A DNA stretch of 64,000 nucleotides from RYN-230 sp963711705 (GTDB lineage Bacteria > Actinomycetota > Actinomycetes > Streptosporangiales > Streptosporangiaceae): positions 379,268 to 443,267 of the forward strand of contig CAVQFM010000008.1 of NCBI GenBank assembly GCA_963711705.1, read 5' to 3'. Below the pieces are notes generated by a model. It searched no databases. It was given only the letters and a program-made list of their open reading frames with translations, and was not told where the DNA came from. Numbering within the stretch: the stretch's first letter is position 1; each line of letters starts with the position of its first letter. The translations under genes were made by a program, and so were the position numbers. Positions 7,589 to 16,726 of the stretch are shown here, piece after piece.

Positions 7589-8475
7589 GTGCGCCGGGCC
7601 GCGCGCGCCCGCAGCGCGATGCGCTGCCGCGCCTCGAGCACACCCGGCTCGCCCAGGAACACCGTGTCCAGGACGCCGAGCGCCTGCCGGATCCCGGCCC
7701 GGCGGCTGTCGGTGAGCGGCGGCGGCGCGGGGTAGCCGTACATCTCCCGGGCCCACGGCGGCAGCGCGCCGAGCGCCGCGTCCCGCACGTCCTGCCAGAT
7801 TTCGGCCAGGTCCGCGTCCAGCCCCGGCGGGTCCAGCAGGTAGTCCATGGACTCCCGGGCCGCAGGCGTGCCGCGCAGCTCAGGCTGGACGGAGGCGAGG
7901 TAGGTGGTGAGTTCGGCGCGGCTGGCCGGGACCAGGCGGCGCGGGATGCCGACCAGTTCGGCCGCGGAAACCATCTCCGCCACGTAACGGTCGCCGTCCG
8001 GCGCTGACAGCGGCGTGCCGAACAGCCCAGCGGTGACGATGCCCGCGTCCACCAGCGTCGCGTGCACCCAGAGCAGCAGGGCCGGGTCACTGGCGTCGTA
8101 GCGGCGGCCGGTCACGCTGTCCACCCCGGTGACCCGCTGATGGATACGGCGGACCCGGGCCGCGGCCCGCTCGGCCGCGGCCCGCTCGGCAAAGCTGATC
8201 GTGGCCAGGTAGGCGGACGTGGCGGCCAGGCCGGCCGGGTCCCGGCGCCAGTCGCTGTGCTGGTCCACGCCGGCCATGGCCAGCGGGTGCAGCGCCTGCA
8301 TCAGCAGCGCGCGCAGCCCGGCGACCGGCGAGGACAGGTCGGTGCTGAGCCGCCAGGTGACGCTGCCGGGGCCGAAGAAACCCTCGTCCGCGGGGTCCTC
8401 CGGGATGCTGGCCGCGTAGGCCGCCGCCGACCGGGCGACCAGGCCGGCCGCGGTGGCGTAGGGATCCGCGGTCAC
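7585..8475 (-). CDS. DUF2236 (MpaB/latex-clearing-like) oxygenase-family protein
   Basis: 296 residues. It has the DUF2236 signatures: WRLSTD, LRALLMQALHPLAMAGVDQHS with its conserved His, and WVHATLVDAG in the middle. Related characterised proteins (rubber oxygenase Lcp, fungal MpaB) bind heme through such histidines, so a heme oxygenase-like role is an inference. The GTG at 8473-8475 has GGAGG eight bases upstream. It is the first gene of a two-gene unit with the ABC1 kinase. Confidence 0.85.
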   Translation of the reverse strand: MTADPYATAAGLVARSAAAYAASIPEDPADEGFFGPGSVTWRLSTDLSSPVAGLRALLMQALHPLAMAGVDQHSDWRRDPAGLAATSAYLATISFAERAAAERAAARVRRIHQRVTGVDSVTGRRYDASDPALLLWVHATLVDAGIVTAGLFGTPLSAPDGDRYVAEMVSAAELVGIPRRLVPASRAELTTYLASVQPELRGTPAARESMDYLLDPPGLDADLAEIWQDVRDAALGALPPWAREMYGYPAPPPLTDSRRAGIRQALGVLDTVFLGEPGVLEARQRIALRARAARRT

Positions 8476-8756
8476 CCGGGCACCTCCGGCGGGCGGCCAG
8501 CGGCCAGCGCCGCCAGCAGCCCATGCTGCAAAGTCCTCATACCAGTCAAACTACCCACTCCCGGCCGGCCCTGGGCCGGGCCGCCGGGGACAAATCCGCT
8601 GGCCGAGCGGGAGACGGCGGACGGGGCCGCCCGGGAGCCCGGCCAGATGGCTGGCTCAAAGTGAGAACTTCTGTTTCCTGCAGTAGAGGTACGCATGGGG
8701 CAATGGCCCGCGTTAGGTTGCCGGGCTCGTGGCAGTTTTCTGCGAAGGAGCAGCCG

Positions 8757-9422
8757 ATGACCGATCTTGATGCATCCGCCAGCCCTCCTCCCGGATCCCC
8801 CGGCTCAGAAACAGAAATCGCCGGGGCCGAAACCACCGTGCTGGCGCCACTGGCTGGTGACCCCTCCATGCTGGGACTGCCGACCTTCATCGTCGGGTCG
8901 GTGGCCCTGGGCCTGGTCCTGGTGGGCGTGGTGCCGGCCACCGCGGTAGGCGCCTCACTGCCCATCATCCTGGCGGCCACCGCGATCGGGCTGGGGGTGT
9001 CGGCGATCTGGGCCGCGGCCATCGGGCAGAGCGTGGTCGCGAGCATCTTCGGCGTCTTCGCCGGGTTCTGGCTGAGTTACGCGGTACTCGTGCTCGGGCT
9101 GGTCCACGGCTGGTTCGCCATCACCCTGACCGCCGCGGTTTCCACCCAGGAACTGTTCCTGATCGCCTGGCTGGTCGTCATTGTCCTGCTCACCCTCGTG
9201 ACGCTGCGGCTGCCGCTCGCTTTCACCTTGATCCTCGTCCTGGTCGACGTGGCGCTGCTGCTGGTGCTGCTGGGCACCGAGGAGGCATCTACCGGCCTGC
9301 TGAAGGCCGGTGGCTACGTGGCGCTGGTCTTCGCCGCGGTCGGCGCGTACGTCTTCGCCGGCGCGGCCTCACTGTCCACCGGCGGCAAAGCCCTCCCGCT
9401 GGGCAAGCCGCTCCTGCACTGA
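8757..9422 (+). CDS. GPR1/FUN34/YaaH (SatP-like) acetate transporter
   Basis: 221 residues with six predicted membrane helices. The family signature just before helix 1 reads DPSMLGLPTFIVGS (canonical NPAPLGL..F), and FGVFAGFWLSYAVL matches the conserved third helix. SatP proteins move acetate/succinate across the inner membrane. The first 30 residues are a soluble serine/proline-rich tail. The ATG has AAGGAG eight bases upstream. A longer in-frame start at 8523 lacks such a site. It is monocistronic, ending at a strong hairpin. Confidence 0.85.
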   Translation: MTDLDASASPPPGSPGSETEIAGAETTVLAPLAGDPSMLGLPTFIVGSVALGLVLVGVVPATAVGASLPIILAATAIGLGVSAIWAAAIGQSVVASIFGVFAGFWLSYAVLVLGLVHGWFAITLTAAVSTQELFLIAWLVVIVLLTLVTLRLPLAFTLILVLVDVALLLVLLGTEEASTGLLKAGGYVALVFAAVGAYVFAGAASLSTGGKALPLGKPLLH

Positions 9423-9434
9423 CGGGCTGCACCC

Positions 9435-9472
9435 GCACGCCCGTGCCGCCCGCGGCCGCGGCACGGGCGTGT
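9435..9472 (+). terminator. Strong hairpin terminator after the SatP-like gene
   Basis: CACGCCCGTGCCG (9436-9448) and CGGCACGGGCGTG (9459-9471) are a perfect 13-bp stem with a 10-base loop, 13 bases after the stop codon. Confidence 0.8.
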
Positions 9473-9490
9473 GTCAGGCAGCATGAATAG

Positions 9491-10417
9491 GTGACACACG
9501 CGGTAGATGACGGCCGGGACGCCAGCCTGCGCCGGCTGGCCGCCGGACCCGGCCCGCTTGATGGCCGCATCGCGGCGCTGGCCGGCCTGATCGCTGGCGG
9601 CGGCGTGGTAGTCCTGAGCGGGGCCGGGCTGTCCACCGAGTCCGGCATCCCGGACTACCGCGGGCCGACCGGGCGGGCCCGCCGGGCCGAGCCCATGACC
9701 TACCAGGCCTTCACCGGGGCCGCCCTGGCCCGGCAGCGGTACTGGGCCCGCAGCTACCTCGGCTGGCGGCACATTGCCCAGGCCCGCCCGAACAGCGGTC
9801 ACCACGCGGTCGCCGAGCTGGAACGCCGTGGCCTGCTGGACGGGATCATCACGCAGAACGTGGACGGGCTGCACCAGGCGGCCGGCGCGCGGAACGTGAT
9901 CGAACTGCACGGCAGCCTCAGCCGGGTACGCTGCCTCGGCTGCGGCCAGCGGACCGGCCGGGAAGAACTCGACCGGCGGCTGGCCACGGTGAACGCCCGC
10001 TGGGCGGCCAGCCTGGCCGGCGCCGAGTCCGGCGTGCTCAATCCCGACGGTGACGTCGTGCTCGGGCCCGGTGCCATCGACGGCTTCCAGGTGGTGGACT
10101 GCACACGGTGCGGCGGGGTGCTCAAGCCGGACGTGATCTTCTTCGGCGAGAACGTGCCCCGGCCCCGGGTGGACGGGTGCTATGAGCTGGTCAGTGGCGG
10201 CCGGGCCCTGGTCGTCCTGGGCTCCTCGCTGACCGTGATGTCCGGCTACCGCTTCGTCCGGCACGCAGCGAAGCTCGGCATTCCGGTGGCCATCGTCAAC
10301 CACGGGCCGACCCGGGGTGACGAGCACGCCATGCTTACGCTCGACGCACCCCTCGGCCGCACGCTCAGCGCACTGGCCGGCCCCGGACCGGGCCCGGGCG
10401 CTCAGTTCGGGTTGTAG
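9491..10417 (+). CDS. Sir2-family NAD-dependent protein deacylase
   Basis: 308 residues. All sirtuin motifs are present: GAGLSTESGIPDYRG (NAD binding), TQNVDGLH, ELHGS with the catalytic His, two Cys pairs (CLGCG; CTRCGG) for zinc, and GSSLTVMSGYRF. Sirtuins remove acyl groups from protein lysines using NAD. The GTG at 9491 is used; it lies 19 bases after the hairpin of the previous gene. The 3' end overlaps the convergent LON gene by 16 bases. Confidence 0.95.
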   Translation: MTHAVDDGRDASLRRLAAGPGPLDGRIAALAGLIAGGGVVVLSGAGLSTESGIPDYRGPTGRARRAEPMTYQAFTGAALARQRYWARSYLGWRHIAQARPNSGHHAVAELERRGLLDGIITQNVDGLHQAAGARNVIELHGSLSRVRCLGCGQRTGREELDRRLATVNARWAASLAGAESGVLNPDGDVVLGPGAIDGFQVVDCTRCGGVLKPDVIFFGENVPRPRVDGCYELVSGGRALVVLGSSLTVMSGYRFVRHAAKLGIPVAIVNHGPTRGDEHAMLTLDAPLGRTLSALAGPGPGPGAQFGL

Positions 10418-11070
10418 GGCGTGTTGCGGAACTCGGGCGCAGGCGTGGCGGTGAGCGAGCGCAGCATTGTGGTCTCCCTGGTCAGCAGCGCCCGTTCGGC
10501 GGCCAGCCGGTGCAGCGCATCCGGCTCGGCCAGCAGCGACTGACGTACCGGCAGATCGAGGATCATCGAGGCGGCGACCAGGTAGGACAGCGCCGTCGGG
10601 TCATCCGGCAGATCCGGGAGGCCGACCTGGGCCGGGTCCCGGCGGGCCAGCGTCTCCAGGTAGCCGTGGAACGCGCCGCGTACGGCGCGGGCGGCCAGCC
10701 CCGCCTCCTGCTCGTTCCCGGTCTCCTCGGTGAGCAGGTCCACCTGGCCTTGCAGGTAGAGCTGGGACTCGTCGAGCCCGGCCAGCCGGAACCGCTCGGT
10801 GCCCACCGTCACCAGATCGAACCGGCCGTCCTCGTGCTTGGCGACCCGGCGCAGCGTCGCGGTGCAGCCGATCTCGTACAGCGCGGAGACCCCGTCCACA
10901 CCGGTCTCCCGGCCCGTCCGGATGGCGATGACCCCGAACCGGCGCGGCTCGGGCCCGTCCAGCAGGTCCCGGACGAGCTGCCGGTACCGGTCCTCGAAGA
11001 TGTGCAGGGGCAGCAGCAGCCCGGGATAGAGGACGGTGCCGAGCGGGAACAGCGGCAGCGTCTCGCTCAT
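10402..11070 (-). CDS. LON substrate-binding-domain protein
   Basis: 222 residues consisting only of the Lon N-terminal (peptidase S16, N-terminal) domain: LPLFPLGTVLYPGLLLPLHIFEDRYRQL at the start, then FGVIAI and the GCTATLRRV and RFRL stretches. There is no ATPase or protease domain. Stand-alone LON proteins are frequent in actinomycetes; they probably bind unfolded proteins or act as adaptors, but no function is proven. Confidence 0.88.
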   Translation of the reverse strand: MSETLPLFPLGTVLYPGLLLPLHIFEDRYRQLVRDLLDGPEPRRFGVIAIRTGRETGVDGVSALYEIGCTATLRRVAKHEDGRFDLVTVGTERFRLAGLDESQLYLQGQVDLLTEETGNEQEAGLAARAVRGAFHGYLETLARRDPAQVGLPDLPDDPTALSYLVAASMILDLPVRQSLLAEPDALHRLAAERALLTRETTMLRSLTATPAPEFRNTPYNPN

Positions 11071-11081
11071 ACCCCGACCTT

Positions 11082-11149
11082 ATGTCGCCCGCTGAACGCG
11101 GTGCATCTGGTCAGCATGTCGCCCGCTGAACGCGGTGCATCTGGTCAGC
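11082..11149. repeat. Perfect 34-bp tandem duplication
   Basis: A 34-base unit starting ATGTCGCCCGCTGAACGCGG occurs twice head to tail with no mismatch (11082-11115 and 11116-11149). It lies just upstream of the LON gene start (11070) and covers where that gene's promoter should be. Confidence 0.95.
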
Positions 11150-11206
11150 GCGGGTCATCGTGGGTGTCCCGGCACACACGATGAACCGCGCAGCTGGGGT
11201 GTGGGG

Positions 11207-11998
11207 TTAGCGGCCGAGCGCGGTGAGCAGGGCCAGCAGGATGGTGGTCATCGCGGCCAGGCCGTGGGCGAGCGGGAGGAGATCACGGTGGCGCCAGCCG
11301 CCCGCGAGGGGGCGGGATCCCGCGGCTGTGCCCATGACCAGCACGGACATGCCCAGCCCGATCACTGGCAGCAGCAGGCCGACCGCCAGCCAGGCCAGCG
11401 CGAGCCAGCCGGTGGCCAGGTAACCGGCCCACACCAGCAGGCCGGTGCTGGCCAGCCCGAAATGACCGGGGAGCACGGCCGGGCCGGCCCGGCCCCGGCG
11501 GTCCCGCAGCTGGCGCAGGGCGCCGCGGATGGACCGCCAGCCCAGCATCAGCACGCCGAGAGCCATCGTCACCAGCCAGGCCAGCAGCGTGGCCAGGCCG
11601 AGCGGGCGGGCGGCCGGCGCTGGCCGGGCGGGCGGCACCGGCCCGGAAGGCCCGGCCGGCGGGCGGCTGGCGGACGGCGGCAGCCCGCTGATCAGCCGGC
11701 CCAGCCGGGCCCCGGCCACCCGGGCCGCCCGGCGCCAGGCCGCCTTGTGCCGCCCGCTGCCCGCGGTCAGGTAGATGGCCCGGCCGAGGGCGAAGTTCAC
11801 CTCGGACTGGCTCAGGCCCTGGCACGCGGGCGGTAGCCGGGCCGGGGTGAGCCGCTGCCTGATCGCGCGCACGCCAAAGGCGGTACACGCCGGGACCGAG
11901 GCACGGGCGGGCCCGCGGGCCGTGGGGGCGCAGCCAGCGGCGAGTACCGCCAGCAGCAGGCCGCCGGCCAGCGGGGCGGCCCTGGCCACGACTTTCAT
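11207..11998 (-). CDS. Lipoprotein with C-terminal membrane helices
   Basis: 263 residues, unrecognised family. The N-terminus is a lipoprotein signal with lipobox LAAGC. The next ~80 residues hold a short domain with two cysteines (VPACTAF, LPPACQG) and LSQSEVNFALGRAIYL. A proline/alanine linker follows, then about four hydrophobic segments. The ATG at 11996-11998 has GGAGAAG six bases upstream; an ATG 11 codons earlier is less likely. It stands alone, divergent from the P450 gene. Confidence 0.65.
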   Translation of the reverse strand: MKVVARAAPLAGGLLLAVLAAGCAPTARGPARASVPACTAFGVRAIRQRLTPARLPPACQGLSQSEVNFALGRAIYLTAGSGRHKAAWRRAARVAGARLGRLISGLPPSASRPPAGPSGPVPPARPAPAARPLGLATLLAWLVTMALGVLMLGWRSIRGALRQLRDRRGRAGPAVLPGHFGLASTGLLVWAGYLATGWLALAWLAVGLLLPVIGLGMSVLVMGTAAGSRPLAGGWRHRDLLPLAHGLAAMTTILLALLTALGR

Positions 11999-12360
11999 CG
12001 GCTTCTCCGGCGCCTGAAGCGCACCGCACACGTGAGCCAGGGTGCCCTAGCCGGCGACGTCCTGCGGTGATCTCACGTCCGCCGCCACCATGTACCGGCG
12101 GGCCCGGCCAGCTGATCGGCAATCCAGTCCGCCGCGCCCTCATCGGTCCCGAACGGCCCGACCAGCAGGTCCGGCGCGGAGTTAGCTGGCCCGCACAGCA
12201 CGACAGTCGCCATGCCCAGCACCCTACTGCGGCCTTCGTGAGCGCTATCGGGTCAGCACGCCCCGGCGCGGCCGGAAATCCGGGGCCGCATGCTGCCGCC
12301 AGCGCGCCGGGCTGTGCCAGGATGGAACCGAACGGGATTCTGGACGCGAGGTGGCCAGCC
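11999..12360. other. Divergent promoter region, lipoprotein gene / P450 gene
   Basis: No convincing gene. The plus-strand frame here stays open into the P450 but its translation is compositionally unlike a P450 N-terminus. I see no clear operator. Confidence 0.4.
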
Positions 12361-13599
12361 GTGCCGATAGCCGACATCTCCGACACCGCGTTCTGGGGCC
12401 TGCCGCTTACCGACCGGCAGGCGGCGTTCGCCGAGTTGCGCAGCCTGCCCGGGCCGCCGTTCTTCGCCGAGCCGGAAACCCCGTTCCCCAATCCCGGCCC
12501 CGGCTACTACGCGCTGGTCAAGCACGCGGACGTGCTGGAGGCGAGCCGGAACCCGGAGGTGTTCTGCTCCGGCCAGGGCGCGACCAGCATCGTCGACCTG
12601 CCCGTCGAGTTCAACGAGTTCTTCGGCTCCATGATCAACATGGATGACCCCCGGCACACCAGGCTGCGGCGGATCGTGTCCCGCGCGTTCACGCCCCGGA
12701 TGATCAAGAAATTCGAGGATGACGTGCAGCGGGTGGCCGCGCAGACCGTGGATGACCTGGTGGCGACCGGGCCGTGTGACTTCGTGGCCCACGTGGCCGC
12801 GCGGGTCCCGCTCACGATCATCTGCCAGATGATGGGCATCCCGGGCAGCAGCTACGACATGGTGCTGCGGGACACCAACATCATCCTGTCCGGCGCCGAC
12901 CCCGACTTCATGAGCGAGGACCCGGACGTGGCCGTGGGCCAGCTGCTCACCGCTGGGCAGGAGCTCGCTGACCTGGTCACCGAGCTGCGCGAGGCGCGGC
13001 TGGCCGCGCCTGCCGATGACCTGATCACCGCCCTGGCCACGGCCAACATCGACGGCGAGCAGCTGACCAGCGCGGAACTCGCCTCGTTCTTCATCCTGCT
13101 GGTGGTGGCCGGGAACGAGACCACCCGCACCGCGATCTCGCACGCGCTGGTGCTGCTCACCGACAACCCGGCGCAGCGGGCCCTGCTGCTGGACGACTTC
13201 GAGGCCCGGATCGGCGGCGCGGTGGAGGAGATCGTGCGCGCCGCTTCCCCGGTGATTTTCATGCGGCGCACGCTGACCCGCGACTGCACGATGAACGGCC
13301 ACGACTACCGCGCCGGTGACAAGGTGGCGCTGTTCTACTGGTCAGCCAATCAGGACGGGGCGGTGTTCACCGACCCGTCCCGGTTCGACATCACCCGGTC
13401 GCCGAACCCGCATGTTGGCTTCGGCGGCGCCGGGCCGCACTTCTGCCTCGGCGCGCACCTGGCCCGGCGGGAGATCAGCGTGACGCTCCGCGAGCTGCTG
13501 CGCCGGGTGCCCGACATCCACGCCGCCGGGCCACCAGACCAGCTGCTATCCAGCTTCATCAACGGGATCAAGCGCCTGAACTGCGACTTCACCCGCTGA
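12361..13599 (+). CDS. Cytochrome P450 (CYP125/CYP124-like)
   Basis: 412 residues from GTG at 12361, the usual length for soluble bacterial P450s. The oxygen-activation helix reads VVAGNETTR, the ExxR motif is present, and the heme loop is FGGAGPHFCLG with the cysteine ligand. The stretch MRRTLTRDCTMNGHDYRAGD and the SPNPHVGFGG run resemble CYP125/CYP124 enzymes that hydroxylate sterol or methyl-branched lipid tails. The substrate is inferred only. An ATG 13 codons earlier (12322) is an alternative; GAGGTGG precedes the GTG chosen. No ferredoxin gene lies beside it. Confidence 0.92.
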   Translation: MPIADISDTAFWGLPLTDRQAAFAELRSLPGPPFFAEPETPFPNPGPGYYALVKHADVLEASRNPEVFCSGQGATSIVDLPVEFNEFFGSMINMDDPRHTRLRRIVSRAFTPRMIKKFEDDVQRVAAQTVDDLVATGPCDFVAHVAARVPLTIICQMMGIPGSSYDMVLRDTNIILSGADPDFMSEDPDVAVGQLLTAGQELADLVTELREARLAAPADDLITALATANIDGEQLTSAELASFFILLVVAGNETTRTAISHALVLLTDNPAQRALLLDDFEARIGGAVEEIVRAASPVIFMRRTLTRDCTMNGHDYRAGDKVALFYWSANQDGAVFTDPSRFDITRSPNPHVGFGGAGPHFCLGAHLARREISVTLRELLRRVPDIHAAGPPDQLLSSFINGIKRLNCDFTR

Positions 13600-13675
13600 A
13601 TGGGCCGGGTGGCCGCAGCGCCCGGCCACCCCACCGGCGGGCCCGGAGCGGGCCAGCGCAGGCGCGAGAGCCGAG

Positions 13676-13705
13676 GGGGACCTTCGCCCACGGGCGAAGG
13701 TTCCC
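13676..13705. terminator. Hairpin between convergent P450 and pterin dehydratase genes
   Basis: GGGGACCTTCGCC and GGCGAAGGTTCCC pair over 13 bp (one G-T) with a 4-base loop. It can serve both converging genes. Confidence 0.75.
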
Positions 13706-13716
13706 GGCCGGATGCG

Positions 13717-13995
13717 TCAGCTCAGCGCGCTGATCTTCCCGGCCAGGGCAAAGTCCGCACCGGTCAGCCCCCCGGCCGAGTGGGTGGACAGGGTGAGCGT
13801 CACCTTGTTCCACTGGATCAGCAGGTCCGGATGGTGATTCGCCTGCTCCGCCAGGTAGGCCACCGCGCCCACGTACAGCATGGCAGCGCGGAAGTCAGCC
13901 AGCGTGACGGTGCGGGTGATGTTGCTGCCGTCCCGTGCCCAGCCCGGCAGGCGGCCCAGTTCCGTGCTGATCTCGTCATCAGAGAGCAGTCCCAT
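13717..13995 (-). CDS. Pterin-4a-carbinolamine dehydratase
   Basis: 92 residues, full family length. The active-site stretch ANHHPDLLIQWNKV carries the catalytic His-His and is followed by LSTHSAGGLT. The enzyme dehydrates 4a-hydroxytetrahydropterin in aromatic amino acid hydroxylation. No hydroxylase is in the window, so its partner is unknown here; such stand-alone copies are common in actinomycetes. Confidence 0.93.
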   Translation of the reverse strand: MGLLSDDEISTELGRLPGWARDGSNITRTVTLADFRAAMLYVGAVAYLAEQANHHPDLLIQWNKVTLTLSTHSAGGLTGADFALAGKISALS

Positions 13996-14023
13996 GCCCG
14001 GAGCCTAGGGCATGTCCCGCGGG

Positions 14024-15064
14024 TTACGGCAGCCACCAGAGGCGTGACTTGACCGTTCGGCACGAGCCGACGTTCACCGGCGTGCCCGCGATCACCGAAC
14101 CGCCCGGGTCGCGCAGGCACCGTCCGGCCAGCGCGTTGCGCAGTTCCCCGTTGCCCTGCGCCACCCACTGCTGCCCAGGCACTGTGGCGCAGGCGCGCAG
14201 CACGACCGGCGCGGCCTTGGCCGCCGATGCCGCCGTGAGGCACAGCTTCCCGTCCCGGATAGAGGTGCCCGCAACGTGCCACTGCTGCTGATTCCTCCCG
14301 CTGGCGCACCTGGCCGTGATGGCGGGCGCGCCCGCGGTGTAACCGGGCCGGGACAGGCACACGCCGAGGATGCCGCTGGGCACCGTGCCGGTACGCAGCG
14401 CGGTGACCGCTGTCTGCGCACTGGCCAGGTAACTGGTGAAGATCCCGCTGGTGTACGTGGCCCACGGCGTGAAACTCTGGCCGCTCTGGCTGATGACGTA
14501 CGCACCGTCCGCGTTGCATCGCGGGGTGAACGCGCACGCGTCGGAGATGGACCTCCAGGCCTGACTGTCCAGCTGCCACAGCCCGCGGTCGTACAGCCCG
14601 GCGCAGTTCACCGGCGGGTAATAGCCGTCCTGGCCGGTCGGGTTGCAGTAGTACACGGTGGCCTGCCCGCCGGACTCGGCCACGCAGACGGCGGTCGCGG
14701 TGACCAGCGTGCTCACCGGCGCGCTGTTGACCCAGCCCGCCGCGGTCGCGTACCGGGCACAGGTCCGCGCCGCGGCGGACGCCTGCGCCGCGCTGAGCAG
14801 CCCGCCGAAGGCGCCGAGCGGGTTGACCGACGCCGGGCGGCCACCGGGCCGTGGCCGCCCGGTGGGCGGCGGCGGAGTCCCTAGCGGCCAGTGGCCCCCG
14901 ACCTGGTCCGCGGCCAGCCGGGTGCTGGGCTGGGTGGCGGACCTGGCCGCCGCCGGGCCCGGGACCTCGGTGGCGGCGGTGGCGGCGGCGCCAGCCGGCG
15001 TGACGGCGAGGGCGACGGCGGCGGCACACAGGAAACCGATCGTCGCGCGGGCGATGGACGCCAT
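14024..15064 (-). CDS. Secreted lysozyme-like protein with ricin-type lectin domain
   Basis: 346 residues. A Sec signal peptide (first ~27 residues, ending in AGAAA) and a proline-rich linker are followed by a lysozyme/transglycosylase-like domain (about 90-215): ATAVCVAESGG has the candidate catalytic Glu and YDRGLWQLDSQ matches the GLWQI-type motif. Four or more cysteines suggest disulfides. The last ~125 residues form a ricin-B-like beta-trefoil with QQW, GQQWV and CLRD repeats. It probably binds and cuts cell-wall or other glycans outside the cell. The exact substrate is not shown. Confidence 0.75.
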   Translation of the reverse strand: MASIARATIGFLCAAAVALAVTPAGAAATAATEVPGPAAARSATQPSTRLAADQVGGHWPLGTPPPPTGRPRPGGRPASVNPLGAFGGLLSAAQASAAARTCARYATAAGWVNSAPVSTLVTATAVCVAESGGQATVYYCNPTGQDGYYPPVNCAGLYDRGLWQLDSQAWRSISDACAFTPRCNADGAYVISQSGQSFTPWATYTSGIFTSYLASAQTAVTALRTGTVPSGILGVCLSRPGYTAGAPAITARCASGRNQQQWHVAGTSIRDGKLCLTAASAAKAAPVVLRACATVPGQQWVAQGNGELRNALAGRCLRDPGGSVIAGTPVNVGSCRTVKSRLWWLP

Positions 15065-15519
15065 GCTCGAACCCCCTCGGTACCAGCGGGACGGATCCCG
15101 CCATGTGGGCCCGGCACACGTGGACGGACCCTGAGGGGCTCGATAGCCGGCTGCTTAACCGGCGCCGTGATGCTAACAAACCTGCATACCCGGCTAAACG
15201 CCGGTGGAACGTGTCTGCCGCACTAATGGCCTTCCGGCGCCAATCCGCCAAACCGCGCGCACAGCCCGACTTTCCTGGATCTGGCTCCCAAGAATCCGGG
15301 CAAAAAGGACAGCAGGCTCACGGAAGACGTGAAAAGCGCCGGCTCCTTCCGCATGGCGGGCATGCGGCGGGCGTGCAACTGGCCCGGCGGAGTTCCGGGG
15401 TCCCAGCCGGTATGCTGGCCCGGGCCGAATCACCTGGTCGACAGGCCGCCGAGCCCGGCCCGCCGCCGCCCATCCCGCCCGCCCGGTCACCGGCCCGGCC
15501 GGTCCTGGAGTGCCTCCCG
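15065..15519. other. Divergent region, lysozyme-like gene / gcvT
   Basis: 455 bases without a gene. On the side of the lysozyme-like gene there are two GC hairpins (15146-15163 and 15190-15204, loops CTGCTTAA and TAAAC). A structured leader is possible, but I could not match it to a c-di-AMP riboswitch. On the gcvT side I find no glycine riboswitch signature. TATGCT at about 15410 could be a -10 box. Confidence 0.4.
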
Positions 15520-16689
15520 ATGACCACGCCTGACACTGCCTCGCCGCGCGAACCGCAGCCGCGCGAGACCCCGCTGCGCCCCGTGCATGAGTCCCTCGGC
15601 GCGGCCATGACCGAGTTCGCGGGCTGGCTGATGCCGTTGCGCTACCGCAGCGAGACCGCCGAGCATCAGGCCGTCCGGACCGCGGCCGGCCTGTTCGACC
15701 TGTCGCACATGGGCGAGATAGCGGTCCGCGGCCCGGGTGCGGCCGCGGCGCTCGACTACGCGCTGGTCGGCCACTTGTCCGCGGTGCCGGCCGGCCGGGC
15801 CCGGTACACGATGATCTGCGCCGCGGACGGCGGCATCCTCGACGACCTGATCGTGTACCGGCTGGCCGACGAGGAGTTCCTGGTCGTGGCGAACGCGGCC
15901 AACACCAGCGTGGTGCACCAGGCGCTGACCGAACGAGCGGCAGGCCACGACGCGCAGGTCACCGACGAGACGGCCGGTTACGCGCTGATCGCCATCCAGG
16001 GGCCGGCCGCGGCCAGCATCCTGGCTCCGCTGTGTGCCGCCGACCTGGGCGCCCTGAAGTACTACGCGGGCCACCGCACGACCGTGGCCGGCCAGGAGAT
16101 CCTGCTGGCCCGGACCGGGTACACCGGGGAGGACGGTTTCGAGCTGTTCACCACCCCGGCCGGCGCCGAGCCGGTCTGGGCCGCGCTGCGGCGCGCGGGC
16201 GGCGGCGCCGGGCTGGTGCCCGCCGGGCTGGCTGCCCGGGACACCCTCCGGCTGGAAGCGGGCATGCCGCTGTACGGCAACGAACTCGGCCCGGACATCA
16301 CGCCCTTCGACGCTGGCCTGGGCCGCGTGGTGAAATTCGGCAAGCCCGGCGATTTCGTCGGCCGCGCCGCGCTGGAAGCCGCCGCGCAGGCCGCCCCCCG
16401 CCGGGTGCTGGTCGGCCTGCGTGGCGAGACCCGCCGGGTGCCCCGGCACGGGTACCCGGTGCTGTGGGACGGCCAGCCACACGGCGTGGTGACCAGCGGC
16501 GCGCCCTCCCCCACCCTCGGCGTTCCCATCGCGATGGCCTACGTCGATCCCGGCGTGGCCGGTGAGCCCGCCGGCGGAGCGGGCGAGCCCGCGGACAGCA
16601 AGCTGGCCGTGGATGTCCGCGGCCGCGCCGAGCCGGCCCGGCTGACCCCGCTGCCCTTCTACCATCGAAACCAGGACCAGTCCCGATGA
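15520..16689 (+). CDS. gcvT: Aminomethyltransferase, glycine cleavage T protein
   Basis: 389 residues from the ATG at 15520 (GGAG ten bases upstream). It transfers the aminomethyl carbon from the lipoyl arm of GcvH to tetrahydrofolate and releases ammonia. Visible GcvT blocks are FAGWLMPLRY, AAGLFDLSHMGE, GGILDDLIVYRL, ARTGYTGEDGFEL, LAARDTLRLEAGMPLYG and the C-terminal GVVTSGAPSPTLG. It is first of three genes; gcvH follows 37 bases later. The gcvP and lpd partners are not in the window. Confidence 0.96.
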   Translation: MTTPDTASPREPQPRETPLRPVHESLGAAMTEFAGWLMPLRYRSETAEHQAVRTAAGLFDLSHMGEIAVRGPGAAAALDYALVGHLSAVPAGRARYTMICAADGGILDDLIVYRLADEEFLVVANAANTSVVHQALTERAAGHDAQVTDETAGYALIAIQGPAAASILAPLCAADLGALKYYAGHRTTVAGQEILLARTGYTGEDGFELFTTPAGAEPVWAALRRAGGGAGLVPAGLAARDTLRLEAGMPLYGNELGPDITPFDAGLGRVVKFGKPGDFVGRAALEAAAQAAPRRVLVGLRGETRRVPRHGYPVLWDGQPHGVVTSGAPSPTLGVPIAMAYVDPGVAGEPAGGAGEPADSKLAVDVRGRAEPARLTPLPFYHRNQDQSR

Positions 16690-16726
16690 CCGCCATCCCG
16701 CCGATCCCGCACAGGAGAGCGACCAG

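Noticed and set aside
15065..15250. c-di-AMP riboswitch before the lysozyme-like gene
   Set aside because: Hairpins exist and such genes often have this riboswitch in actinomycetes, but I could not find its conserved core.
15400..15519. Glycine riboswitch before gcvT
   Set aside because: None of the conserved glycine-aptamer segments is present upstream of the start codon.
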